Below, one piece after another: positions 7,127-13,888 of a DNA stretch of 14,057 nt. A program made the translations under genes and the position numbers. The notes below the pieces were generated by a model. That model was not told the DNA's origin and did not search any database. It worked only from the letters and a program-made list of their open reading frames with translations. The stretch's first letter is position 1. The number at the start of each line of letters is the position of its first letter. This stretch comes from Cyanobacteria bacterium UBA11153 (GTDB lineage Bacteria; Cyanobacteriota; Cyanobacteriia; Cyanobacteriales; Coleofasciculaceae): the NCBI GenBank assembly GCA_003511885.1, contig DOIX01000218.1:1982-16038 (forward strand), read 5' to 3'.

Positions 7127-8212
7127 ATGAAATCATTCATGCCCAGAATAGAAATTTCCCTATCCCAGATACGGGATAACGCCGAGATACTATCCGAACT
7201 TTATGGGCAAAAAGGTATTTCCTTGATGGGAGTTTCTAAAGCTGTACTGGGAGAACCTTCTATTGCTGAGGCAATGATTCAAGGAGGAGTCAAATTTATT
7301 GCTGATTCTCGCATTGAAAACATTCAAAGAATGAAAACTGCGGGAATATCAACTAAATTTGTTCTTCTCCGCACCCCTTTAAGTCAGGCTGAAGCTGTTG
7401 TTAAAAATGTAGATATTAGTCTCAATACTGAGATTAAGACTCTTGAAGAACTTTCCTATTATGCCAAAGCATATCATAAAAATCATCAGGTAATTATTAT
7501 GGTAGAGTTGGGGGACTTGCGGGAAGGAGTGCTTCCTGGCGATCTTTCTCAATTTATGAGGAAAACTCTGGCACTATCCCATATAGAAGTTGTTGGTATT
7601 GGCTGCAATTTGGCTTGTTATGGTGGCATAAAGCCAGATGAGAAGAACATGTCTAAACTCTCTAAATTAGTTGATACTCTTGAAAAAGAGTTTACGATTA
7701 AATTAGAAATAATTTCCGGCGGTAATTCGGCAAATTATGAATGGTATAAATCTACCCCAGATGTCAGTAATATCAATAATCTTCGTTTAGGTGAATCTAT
7801 TCTTTTAGGGTGCGAAACTCTCAGCCGAAAGGCAATTCCAGGTTTACATACTCGTGCATTTCAACTCTTTGCCGAAGTGATTGAATCCAAAATCAAGCCA
7901 TCTCTGCCATTTGGTGAAATCTGTCAAGATGCTTTTGGCAATGTGCCTAGTTTTCAAGATCGAGGAATTCGCCGCAGAGTGATTTTGGCTTTGGGCAGGC
8001 AGGATGTCCTTGTATCTGGATTAAAATCTAATCATAAGCTAGAAATATTAGGATCTAGCAGCGATCATATAATTCTTGACAGCCAAAACCACAATTTACA
8101 AGTGGGAGATGAAGTAAATTTCAACCTGGATTACGGTAGTCTTCTTGCAGCTATGACTTCTCCTTTTATTAAAAAGGAATTTGTAAATTGTTATAGCCAT
8201 GTAGTAGGATAA
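7127..8212 (+). CDS. PLP-dependent alanine/ornithine racemase family protein
   Basis: This 361-residue protein has the N-terminal TIM-barrel of fold-type III PLP enzymes. The PLP-binding lysine is probably Lys38 in LMGVSKAVLG. Further family signatures are IADSRIENIQRM (59-70), DISLNTEIKTLEEL, the strongly conserved VELGDLREGVLPGDL (126-140) and SGGNSANYEWY (197-207). These fit the alanine/ornithine racemase subgroup rather than the canonical alanine racemase Alr. The C-terminal portion (from about 235) is the beta domain. A second ATG at 7139 gives MPRIEISLSQ, the more usual start, but neither has a convincing ribosome-binding site. Lying 23 bp behind the DUF1611 gene, it probably supplies or removes the D-amino acid used by that protein. 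The substrate is not determinable from sequence. Confidence 0.85.
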   Translation: MKSFMPRIEISLSQIRDNAEILSELYGQKGISLMGVSKAVLGEPSIAEAMIQGGVKFIADSRIENIQRMKTAGISTKFVLLRTPLSQAEAVVKNVDISLNTEIKTLEELSYYAKAYHKNHQVIIMVELGDLREGVLPGDLSQFMRKTLALSHIEVVGIGCNLACYGGIKPDEKNMSKLSKLVDTLEKEFTIKLEIISGGNSANYEWYKSTPDVSNINNLRLGESILLGCETLSRKAIPGLHTRAFQLFAEVIESKIKPSLPFGEICQDAFGNVPSFQDRGIRRRVILALGRQDVLVSGLKSNHKLEILGSSSDHIILDSQNHNLQVGDEVNFNLDYGSLLAAMTSPFIKKEFVNCYSHVVG

Positions 8213-8338
8213 GGTAGTACTAATGGATGGGGATATAGGAACAATAAAAACTTAATGCCACCTCATAAGTAGCCACATTTAATTTTTTAGTTTGGTGAGG
8301 ATTATTGTCAAGAAATTCTCTAAGTTTCCTCATTTGTC

Positions 8339-8365
8339 TCCTGGTAAAATTAAATTTTACCAGGA
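8339..8365. terminator. perfect 12-bp hairpin between convergent genes
   Basis: TCCTGGTAAAAT (8339-8350) and ATTTTACCAGGA (8354-8365) are exact reverse complements around a TAA loop. The hairpin sits in the 193-bp spacer between the converging racemase and succinate dehydrogenase genes. The A/T-rich inner stem and lack of a following long T-run make it an atypical terminator. A bidirectional terminator or 3'-end stabiliser is the likeliest role. Confidence 0.6.
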
Positions 8366-8405
8366 AGTGCAATCTGGAGTATTTTTATTTCAAAGATGTC
8401 TACTA

Positions 8406-10133
8406 TTAATACTTCCTCTCTTGCGGCTGAAACATCCCAACTGATACAGATTTATATTGCAAATTGATACCAGTAGATGAGTAATAAGCCAAAGTATGTT
8501 TCAGAAAATTACTATCATCTCTTTGCGGATAATCTTCCCGACAGTGCGCGCCGCGACTTTCTTGGCGATTTAAGGCAGAAGTCAGGATAATTTCCCCGAC
8601 AACCATTAAATTATGCAATTCCAAAGCCTCGATAAGTTCAGTATTCCAACAACTCCCCTTATCATCCAAATAAATATCCTGATATTGCTGTTTTAATTGT
8701 TTTAATTGCGTTAATCCCTCTTCCATTAATTCCTTCGTCCGGAAAACACCGCAATATTGAGTCATGCAGTCTTGGAAAGCCTGACGTAACTGCCCAATCC
8801 TCACCTTTCCCGATTGATTTAATAATGTATCGATTTGTTTTTGAGCCGTATAGAGGTAGAATTTTTCGTCAAGAGCAGGTAACTTTTGATTAGCCACATA
8901 TTTTGCGATCGCAAAACCTGTCCTTTTCCCATAAACCACGCATTCTAACAGCGAATTACTCCCCAATCGATTTGCCCCATGTACCGAAACACAAGCACAT
9001 TCACCAGCCGCAAAAAATCCCTCAACTAACTTATCAGCACTACTCCGCACTTGTCCATCAGTATTAGTTGGTATTCCTCCCATCGAATAGTGAACAGTTG
9101 GGCGTACAGGCATCGGTTGATAAACCGCATCTATCCCTAATAATCGGTGCGCTTCTTCCCAACAAAAAGGAATCCGACTCATAATCTTTTCCTTACCCAG
9201 ATGACGCAAATCTAGATAAACAAAAGGTCCCCCAGCACTACCATCAGGATGAATACCACGCCCCGCCCGAATTTCCCTAGAAATCGCCCTCGAAGTAATA
9301 TCTCGCGGTGCTAATTCCATCCGACTCGGAGCATAATTTGCCATAAAACGCTCCCCTTCACTATTAATCAAATAAGCCCCTTCTCCCCTTACCGCTTCCG
9401 AAATTAACACCCCCACCGGATACAAACCTGTCGGGTGAAATTGAACAAACTCCATATCCTCCAAAGGCACACCAGCCACAGCAGACATCGCCAAACCATC
9501 ACCAGTAGAAGCAAAATCATTAGAAGTAGTATTAAAAGCCCGTCCATAACCCCCAGTTGCAAACATGACAGCCTTTGCCCGCACCACTTGTAAAGTAGTA
9601 TTCAAAATATTAAATAACACCACCCCTTTCGCCCTACCTTTCTCCAAAATAAGCTGCATCACATACCATTCTTCATAAACCAAAACCCCATATCTGCGAA
9701 GATTACTCACCAACTCATGCAAAATAGCATGTCCAGTTTTATCAGCAGCATAACAAGTACGACGATGAGAATGTCCGCCAAAAGCCCGTTGGGCAATTCT
9801 CCCATCAGGCAACCGCGAAAATAACACCCCCAAATGTTCCAATTCAATCACGACATCCGGTGCTTCACGAGTCAAAATTTCCACCGCATCTTGATCCGCC
9901 AAATAATCAGAACCCTTCACCGTATCAAAAGCATGATTTTCCCAACTATCATCAATATCCACATTCTTCAAAGTAGCCGCAATCCCCCCTTGAGCCGCCA
10001 CAGAATGAGAACGAATCGGATGAGTTTTCGCCACCAAAGCCACATTAAAACTAGGATTAACCTGCTTAATTTCCAACGCAGCCCGACACCCAGCCAATCC
10101 ACCACCCACAATAATTACATCATGTTCCAACAT
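8406..10133 (-). CDS. sdhA: succinate dehydrogenase/fumarate reductase flavoprotein subunit
   Basis: This 575-residue FAD subunit oxidises succinate to fumarate (or the reverse) at the membrane-associated complex. It opens with the dinucleotide fold HDVIIVGGGLAG. SHSVAAQGGIAAT follows near residue 42-54, where the second His is the usual site of covalent FAD. The active-site region has the SEGERFMANYAP, RDITSRAI and HGANRLGSNSLLE signatures, and the C-terminus has SRGAHCREDYPQRDD. The ATG at 10133 is chosen over an in-frame TTG at 10145 because GAGGGAAG (10143-10136) then acts as the ribosome-binding site; the longer start would consume it. Neither the iron-sulfur nor membrane subunit gene is nearby, consistent with dispersed sdh genes in cyanobacteria. 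In-frame relatives include L-aspartate oxidase, but length and motifs favour SdhA. Confidence 0.93.
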   Translation of the reverse strand: MLEHDVIIVGGGLAGCRAALEIKQVNPSFNVALVAKTHPIRSHSVAAQGGIAATLKNVDIDDSWENHAFDTVKGSDYLADQDAVEILTREAPDVVIELEHLGVLFSRLPDGRIAQRAFGGHSHRRTCYAADKTGHAILHELVSNLRRYGVLVYEEWYVMQLILEKGRAKGVVLFNILNTTLQVVRAKAVMFATGGYGRAFNTTSNDFASTGDGLAMSAVAGVPLEDMEFVQFHPTGLYPVGVLISEAVRGEGAYLINSEGERFMANYAPSRMELAPRDITSRAISREIRAGRGIHPDGSAGGPFVYLDLRHLGKEKIMSRIPFCWEEAHRLLGIDAVYQPMPVRPTVHYSMGGIPTNTDGQVRSSADKLVEGFFAAGECACVSVHGANRLGSNSLLECVVYGKRTGFAIAKYVANQKLPALDEKFYLYTAQKQIDTLLNQSGKVRIGQLRQAFQDCMTQYCGVFRTKELMEEGLTQLKQLKQQYQDIYLDDKGSCWNTELIEALELHNLMVVGEIILTSALNRQESRGAHCREDYPQRDDSNFLKHTLAYYSSTGINLQYKSVSVGMFQPQERKY

Positions 10134-10286
10134 ATCTTCCCTCAATACCGATAAAATACAGATTCTCCAATCCTAAATTATAAACCTCAATCAAACCTTG
10201 CACTCTTTGTCAAAACCTTTGCGCTCTTTGCATAAAAAAAAATAACACTTAGCCACCAACAAACCCCATTTATCCTTCAATTCCAG

Positions 10287-10312
10287 AAAAAATCCCCACC
10301 CAAAGGCAGGGA
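10287..10312 (-). terminator. intrinsic terminator candidate for the small membrane protein gene
   Basis: On the minus strand TCCCTGCC pairs with GGTGGGGA (two G-U wobbles) around a TTTG loop, followed by six T. It lies 24 bp past the stop of the gene at 10336-10647, so it fits as that gene's terminator. Confidence 0.5.
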
Positions 10313-10335
10313 AACTTGCCAAATTTTCTCCAGAA

Positions 10336-10647
10336 TTAGCTTGTAGCCTCAATTGCTTTTTGTCGAGCCGCCCTTTTGGAAGCTGCTTTAGCTTTTTCCT
10401 CTTCTTCAATCGGCGCAAACTCAATATGATTGAGGAGGGTAGTGACAAAAGCAAAGAGTAGGAAGGGGAGAGATAGGACTAATATTAATCCTACAGTAGC
10501 TAAGGCATAAATTTGCCGCTCTGCACTCCAAAGTGCTAAGGCAGAAGCCAGACTCATGAAAATCACGATTAACCAGACAATAATTTGTCCGTAGATGTCG
10601 CCAAAGCTGAGGGTACAAATCAAGCGATACTTATTTAATTGTTCCAT
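10336..10647 (-). CDS. small two-helix membrane protein, unknown function
   Basis: This 103-residue protein has two hydrophobic segments, about residues 19-42 (YGQIIVWLIVIFMSLASALA and following) and 46-72 (ALATVGLILVLSLPFLLFAF within it). A highly charged tail follows, EEEEKAKAASKRAARQKA. A hairpin membrane topology with both ends on the same side is likely. The ATG at 10647 is supported by GAGG seven bases upstream. It lies upstream of sdhA on the same strand, 202 bp away and separated by a terminator-like hairpin, so it is probably its own unit. It is not one of the known SdhC/SdhD anchors: the quinone- and haem-site histidines are absent. I do not recognise the family. Confidence 0.7.
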   Translation of the reverse strand: MEQLNKYRLICTLSFGDIYGQIIVWLIVIFMSLASALALWSAERQIYALATVGLILVLSLPFLLFAFVTTLLNHIEFAPIEEEEKAKAASKRAARQKAIEATS

Positions 10648-11246
10648 GACATACCTCGATACATTTCTTTAAGTCTTAAGGATAAGGCTGTCCTTGGGAT
10701 TTGGCTGCTTTCTCAATATATTTTTAAACGGTTTGTAATATTACTTTACAAAAGGGCTAAGGGCTAGGGAAGATGAGATACATCTGCTGCTAGCGTGGTG
10801 TGACAGAAGTTTTTCACCACTTCGGAATCGCAATATACCCTATTTAAGCTCCTCCGGGAACTATTTTAGATCTGAGGTGATTCTTTGAAGACAGGTGCTA
10901 GACTCATGTGGATCTAAATTTTACTATTAAAATCTTCGTCAGGGGTGTGGGGTTGTAGGTTTGGATAGTGCAGTTATCAAAATTAAATTGGTAACAGCTT
11001 ATACATTAAAGCTCAAAATCATCAATAATATCTCGAATTTGATTGGCTATAATATTCCTCTGGTCAGATTTTGAATAAATTGTTACCAGCAAAATTTAGT
11101 TTACATGAAAATTGCGATCGCCCAAATCGCCGGAATAAGTAATTGCTCTTTGTAGTTTTCGCAACAGATGGGGAGTTTGTAGTAGGCACTAAAGTGCCTC
11201 AAAATTAGTACCTCGTAGTGTGGCTTCTGTTCAGATTTTATAAATT
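10648..11246. other. long gene-free spacer
   Basis: Nearly 600 bp with no credible gene on either strand. It holds GGGCTAAGGGCTAGGG near 10754, G/T-rich sequence near 10940, a HIP1 site at 11114 and the hairpin repeat at 11175. The promoter of the small membrane protein gene should be at its left end, but no clear box pair was seen. Confidence 0.6.
11175..11198. repeat. dispersed hairpin repeat, copy 2
   Basis: GTTTGTAGTAGG, the same 12-base leader as at 5297, is followed by the hairpin GGCACT-AA-AGTGCC (11185-11198). Relative to copy 1, both arms changed together (GC pair to AT pair), so the stem is preserved. Confidence 0.6.
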
Positions 11247-11900
11247 CTAGTCTTTATTTTCCGGAAACCAATCGCGAATAGCCTTAAGTACTGTTAGTAG
11301 TTGCAAGGCACGCTCATTCTCCAGTAAACTTAAACTCGGCATGTACTGATAACTCAGGCTTTCCCCCTTCGCCACATAGAAAAACTGATAAGTCGCCCCA
11401 TTAGTTACCAAACCCCAAACCGCTGACTGTTTTTCTAAACTCGTATAAGCATAAGTTAGGATCTGGGCAATTCCGGCAAACTCGGAAGCGGCAATATTTT
11501 TACTTTCCACAATCAATACCCAGAGAAAAGTTTGCTTGGAAGTTTCAATATGGCGATTCACGGCTACAATATCAAAGCGTCCCCGAATATGAGTATCTTT
11601 ATCTTCGATATAAATTTGCTGAATATCCTCTTCAACCTGTAACTCTATCGGTGCCTGGTGATAGCCAGCTAATTTCAGGAGAGGATTAAGAGAAATTACC
11701 CTAGCTTGCCCTTCAGAAACTTTACCACGGTGCAGAAAGACTAGAAAATCATTTCTAATTTGTTGAAGCTGTTGCCATTCTACTTCTGTGAGAGGGTTTA
11801 ATGTGAGAAAATCCTTAAAGTTTCCATCGTAAATTGGGATAAAAACGAGGAGATTCTCAACTTCTTCTAAGGTAATTTCCCTTGCCCTGAAAGTAACCAT
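11247..11900 (-). CDS. PD-(D/E)XK nuclease-like protein, type I restriction R-subunit N-terminus-like
   Basis: The 217-residue protein carries a PD-(D/E)XK core: GRFDIVAV (Asp110), then FLWVLIVESKN with ExK at Glu132-Lys134, then a motif III-like AQILTYAY (Gln146). VWGLVTNGATYQFFYV (161-176) is the strand-turn-strand seen after the core in HsdR N-terminal-like proteins. Such stand-alone proteins are common in filamentous cyanobacteria and often labelled restriction endonuclease subunit R, though they lack the helicase part. No methylase or specificity gene lies nearby, so a classical restriction system is not supported. The ATG at 11900 has GAGG about eight bases upstream. A repeat-rich region lies directly behind its promoter. 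Nuclease activity is plausible; target and role are unknown. Confidence 0.7.
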   Translation of the reverse strand: MVTFRAREITLEEVENLLVFIPIYDGNFKDFLTLNPLTEVEWQQLQQIRNDFLVFLHRGKVSEGQARVISLNPLLKLAGYHQAPIELQVEEDIQQIYIEDKDTHIRGRFDIVAVNRHIETSKQTFLWVLIVESKNIAASEFAGIAQILTYAYTSLEKQSAVWGLVTNGATYQFFYVAKGESLSYQYMPSLSLLENERALQLLTVLKAIRDWFPENKD

Positions 11901-11954
11901 AATTTATCCTCGATACTTGCATATATTGTCGAGAAATGGTATTACCATAATTTC

Positions 11955-12148
11955 TGTAGGGGTGAAGCATTCCGGCGATAACATCACAATGAAAACCTAT
12001 AACATTAATATCGGAATGCTTCACCCTGCCCCAACGATTCACCTACCCGATAAATCAGGGCGAAGCATTTGCGTATAAATCTGATCGCTTACCCAATACA
12101 CTATAACGCAAATGCTAGGCTTCGCCACGCTTCGCTAACGCCCCTACA
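11955..12148. mobile_element. MITE-like nested inverted-repeat element
   Basis: The 194-bp segment begins with TGTAGGGG (11955-11962) and ends with its inverse CCCCTACA (12141-12148). Matching flanks (AATTTC outside left, GGAAATT outside right) extend the inverted repeat to about 14 bp with one indel. Inside are two nested palindromes: GGGTGAAGCATTCCG (11960-11974) with CGGAATGCTTCACCC (12012-12026), and AGCATTTGCGT (12064-12074) with ACGCAAATGCT (12106-12116). It encodes nothing. A non-autonomous mobile repeat is inferred from terminal inverted repeats; no clear target-site duplication was seen. Confidence 0.45.
12018..12054. repeat. 37-bp direct repeat, copy 1
   Basis: The 37-bp stretch starting GCTTCACCCTGCCCCAACGA recurs at 12163-12199 with one mismatch (T12044 against C12189). 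Similarity continues more loosely through TATAAATCTGA...CTTACCC (12074-12094 against 12210-12230), so the ancestral unit was about 75 bp. Confidence 0.65.
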
Positions 12149-12162
12149 GGAAATTTATGTCA

Positions 12163-12199
12163 GCTTCACCCTGCCCCAACGATTCACCCACCCGATAAA
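12163..12199. repeat. 37-bp direct repeat, copy 2
   Basis: Second copy of the 12018-12054 repeat, offset by 145 bp. It lies outside the inverted-repeat element, so the duplication crosses that element's right boundary. Confidence 0.65.
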
Positions 12200-12253
12200 A
12201 CATGGCGCATATAAATCTGACCCCTTACCCGATAAATCAGTCTTGATTTGTAG

Positions 12254-12280
12254 GGTGCGTTACGTGAAAGCTAACGCACC
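12254..12280. repeat. GGTGCGTTA/TAACGCACC hairpin
   Basis: Nine-base perfect arms (12254-12262 and 12272-12280) enclose CGTGAAAGC. It matches a widespread cyanobacterial intergenic hairpin type. It is 55 bp upstream of the candidate promoter at 12335. Confidence 0.6.
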
Positions 12281-12334
12281 ATCACCATTCCCATAACAAC
12301 CCAACATCGCAAAACTAGCCAAATTCCGGATTTA

Positions 12335-12364
12335 TTGGAGCAGTCGGGAATCTGAGACTATAAT
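12335..12364 (+). promoter_or_regulatory. sigma-70-type promoter candidate
   Basis: TTGGAG (12335-12340) and a perfect TATAAT (12359-12364) are separated by 18 bp. Transcription would begin near 12371, leaving a leader of about 29 nt before the ATG at 12400. Confidence 0.5.
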
Positions 12365-12399
12365 CAAAATCATGACAAACACCACCGCTAAACCTCCCC

Positions 12400-12918
12400 A
12401 TGGCTGACACCCGCGCAGACGCTTATTTAAAATTAATCGGAAATCTCCTCAATGCTCCGAATGGGGAAGAATCTGCCATATTAAACGCTAACTCAGACTT
12501 GGTGGATGGTGGGTTAATTGAGATGATGGTAGAGGTAGCAGAATCTTTAGCAGAGAGGGGAGAGAATAATGCGGGTTGGTTGCAGAATTTTGCCGCCCAA
12601 CTTGCAGAAGCGAGAGGGATTTCCTCAACTGCTACTACTTCAGAAGAATATTTTAATTTATTAATGAAATTATTACGGGCGACTTCAGCTAGCGACGGTA
12701 ATCCAGAAGTAGTCTACCCTCTACTGGAAGCGAATCAAGATAAACTGGATTTAATTTTCGCTGAGGTATTGTCAAATTGGGCTAGGGAAACTCTTCCTCA
12801 ACAAGAAGCAACAGCAGCAGCAGAGATTGCAGGAGTTATCGGAAATTTCGGTAACCTGATAAGAAAATTTCCCCTAGCGAAGCGGAGGGATAATTTAGAA
12901 ATTGCTATTGTTGGTTAA
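12400..12918 (+). CDS. N-terminal domain of a TPR/CHAT-type protein, truncated
   Basis: The 172-residue product matches in pattern the N-terminal region that precedes tetratricopeptide repeats in large cyanobacterial CHAT (caspase-like) proteins. Features are a short helix with YLKLIGNLLNAPNGEE, then ILNANSDLVDGGLIEMMVEV, then LLMKLLRATSASDGNPEVVY, and finally IGNFGNLIRKFPLAKR and NLEIAI. In full proteins the NLEIAI segment leads directly into the TPR array. Here a TAA follows three codons later (12916-12918), and a TPR-like fragment appears in another frame just downstream. The ATG lacks a Shine-Dalgarno sequence but has a good promoter at 12335. It may still make a stable all-helical protein, but it looks like the stub of a deleted effector. 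Family assignment is from memory of the pattern, not alignment. Confidence 0.65.
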   Translation: MADTRADAYLKLIGNLLNAPNGEESAILNANSDLVDGGLIEMMVEVAESLAERGENNAGWLQNFAAQLAEARGISSTATTSEEYFNLLMKLLRATSASDGNPEVVYPLLEANQDKLDLIFAEVLSNWARETLPQQEATAAAEIAGVIGNFGNLIRKFPLAKRRDNLEIAIVG

Positions 12919-12988
12919 AGGAGAAAAAGCCGATAACATAGAAAATGCGATCGCTTGTTATGGAGAAGCAGCATCGTCTAAAATATAA
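12917..12988 (+). pseudogene. out-of-frame TPR remnant
   Basis: One frame over from the preceding gene, the sequence reads KGEKADNIENAIACYGEAA, close to the TPR helix pattern found in cyanobacterial TPR/CHAT proteins, before ending SSKI and TAA (12986-12988). Its position just beyond the truncated N-terminal domain indicates an internal deletion with frame change: about one or more repeats are gone and the rest of the protein is missing. Confidence 0.55.
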
Positions 12989-13191
12989 TCGCAAGCTTCT
13001 ACTTCATCAAGAGCCGCAAGAGCCTCTGGATAATCTGCAAATTGCTCCCGATACTGGGCAATTTCTTCCGGTGTAACTTTAGTTGGATCGGTAGTCAATC
13101 CCTGGAATACTTGCGATAATCTACAATGAGATCGAAATCTCCTCACAAAGTTTAGATCGTAATGCCTCTGACTACTCCAATTGCCAAACAT
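12958..13191 (-). CDS. short acidic protein, unknown, probably truncated
   Basis: The frame ends at TAA 12958-12960 and can start at ATG 13191, at an in-frame TTG 13197, or later at GTG 13146 or TTG 13098. The C-terminal two thirds look like genuine protein: DPTKVTPEEIAQYREQFADY, then PEALAALDEVEACDYILDDA. The N-terminal part overlaps the moaE start on the opposite strand, and no start has a good ribosome-binding site, so the true N-terminus is uncertain. The end (ASP, stop) overlaps the TPR remnant, which suggests that the same rearrangement cut both genes. No function is assigned. The frame could be decayed. Confidence 0.45.
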   Translation of the reverse strand: MFGNWSSQRHYDLNFVRRFRSHCRLSQVFQGLTTDPTKVTPEEIAQYREQFADYPEALAALDEVEACDYILDDAASP

Positions 13192-13641
13192 ACTCAAGAT
13201 AAATTTGCCATTACCTTTGCCCCATTATCCCTAGCAGAAGTTTACGCCCTCGCCGACAATCCGGCAAATGGCGCTGTTGTGGTGATGAGCGGTACAGTAC
13301 GAAATCAAACTGAGGGGAAACCTGTTGTTGCCCTAGAATATCAGGCATATCAACCTATGGCGCTACGAGTATTCGAGGAGATCGCAAGTGATATCCGTCA
13401 AACTTGGCCTGATGTCAATCAAGTCATCATTTATCATCGCACGGGGCGCTTACAAATTGGTGAAATTAGCGTATTAGTTGCTGTCGGCTCTCCTCACCGT
13501 GCCGAAGCTTTTGCCGCTTGCCAATTTGCGATCGATACTTTAAAACATACTGCACCTATTTGGAAAAAGGAGCATTGGGCTGATGGTAGCAGTAGTTGGG
13601 TGAGTATTGCTGATTGCGAAAAAGTCAGAGATCCCCAATAG
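13162..13641 (+). CDS. moaE: molybdopterin synthase catalytic subunit MoaE
   Basis: MoaE is the large, catalytic subunit of molybdopterin synthase. With thiocarboxylated MoaD it inserts the dithiolene sulfurs into cyclic pyranopterin monophosphate during molybdenum cofactor synthesis in the cytoplasm. The 159-residue length is normal. Signatures are GAVVVMSGTVRN (37-48), LEYQAYQPMA (58-67), HRTGRLQIGEISVLVAVGSP (92-111), HRAEAFAAC (112-120) and the catalytic-lysine region LKHTAPIWKKE (127-137), with Lys128 and the KK pair in the expected places. The start has no clear Shine-Dalgarno sequence. Its moaD partner is not in the window. The gene converges on the small-RNA repeats downstream; a weak TAGGTT/AACCTA hairpin (13679-13692) lies between. 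Confidence 0.95.
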   Translation: MPLTTPIAKHTQDKFAITFAPLSLAEVYALADNPANGAVVVMSGTVRNQTEGKPVVALEYQAYQPMALRVFEEIASDIRQTWPDVNQVIIYHRTGRLQIGEISVLVAVGSPHRAEAFAACQFAIDTLKHTAPIWKKEHWADGSSSWVSIADCEKVRDPQ

Positions 13642-13721
13642 ACCTCTCCAAAATATAATCTCAATCCCTTACCCTGTCTAGGTTAAAACCTAATTTCTAG
13701 AGATGTCTAATAAACGATCGC

Positions 13722-13751
13722 AAAAAAAAGAGAGCCACTCAGGTGACTCTC
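13722..13751 (-). terminator. intrinsic terminator of small RNA copy 1
   Basis: The minus-strand RNA folds GAGAGUCAC-CUGA-GUGGCUCUC (9 bp, including one U-G wobble) followed directly by eight U. In the plus-strand RNA the wobble position becomes an A-C mismatch and no U-tract follows, so the terminator belongs to the minus strand. Confidence 0.75.
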
Positions 13752-13774
13752 CCGATCATCAGGGTGCATCTACT
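13722..13774 (-). ncRNA. predicted small RNA, copy 1
   Basis: On the minus strand a TATACT -10 box (13786-13781) predicts a start near 13774. The transcript would be about 53 nt: a 5' segment with GATGCACCCTGATGATC, then the terminator hairpin and eight U. No start codon with a ribosome-binding site opens a meaningful frame. The design resembles the tandem-repeat small RNAs known from cyanobacteria (for example NsiR1), but I cannot match the sequence to any named family. The start site is inferred from motif spacing. Confidence 0.55.
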
Positions 13775-13780
13775 TAACAC

Positions 13781-13814
13781 AGTATAACAACATTAGCCCA
13801 AGGGGTGTCACCCC
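13781..13814 (-). promoter_or_regulatory. small RNA promoter with palindromic operator-like site, copy 1
   Basis: The -10 box TATACT (13786-13781) lies 19 bp from a -35-like GTGACA (13811-13806). The latter is the core of a perfect palindrome GGGGTGTCACCCC (13802-13814). The long spacing and the palindrome over the -35 suggest control by a dimeric regulator. An AT-rich conserved segment follows further upstream (13819-13845). Confidence 0.5.
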
Positions 13815-13888
13815 CCATTGAAGTTTTTTTTGTAAATTTTTGTGAAGAAGAGCGAGTTATAGTAAATTCGCTTTGGAAACCCCCAATA

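Larger units (their letters stand above)
13722..13852. repeat. 131-bp tandem direct repeat, copy 1
   Basis: It matches 13889-14019 at 128 of 131 positions (differences at 13754, 13815 and 13816). The copies are separated by a 36-bp unrelated spacer, giving a 167-bp period. The near-identity against a diverged spacer indicates recent duplication or active conservation. Confidence 0.9.

Noticed and set aside
9834..10154. 106-codon plus-strand open frame
   Set aside because: It is antisense to the conserved FAD-binding N-terminus of sdhA and is rich in Ile/Arg/His from reverse-strand reading.
10191..10618. 87- and 65-codon minus-strand open frames
   Set aside because: Both overlap the small membrane protein gene in other frames. 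The membrane protein has two clean hydrophobic helices and a ribosome-binding site, while these lack any support.
11247..11900. Part of a type I restriction-modification locus
   Set aside because: Only an N-terminal-like nuclease domain is present; no helicase, methylase or specificity gene is in the flanking sequence.
11857..12296. 61-codon minus-strand and 75-codon plus-strand open frames
   Set aside because: Both are translations of the inverted and direct repeats between 11955 and 12280, with no coding signals.
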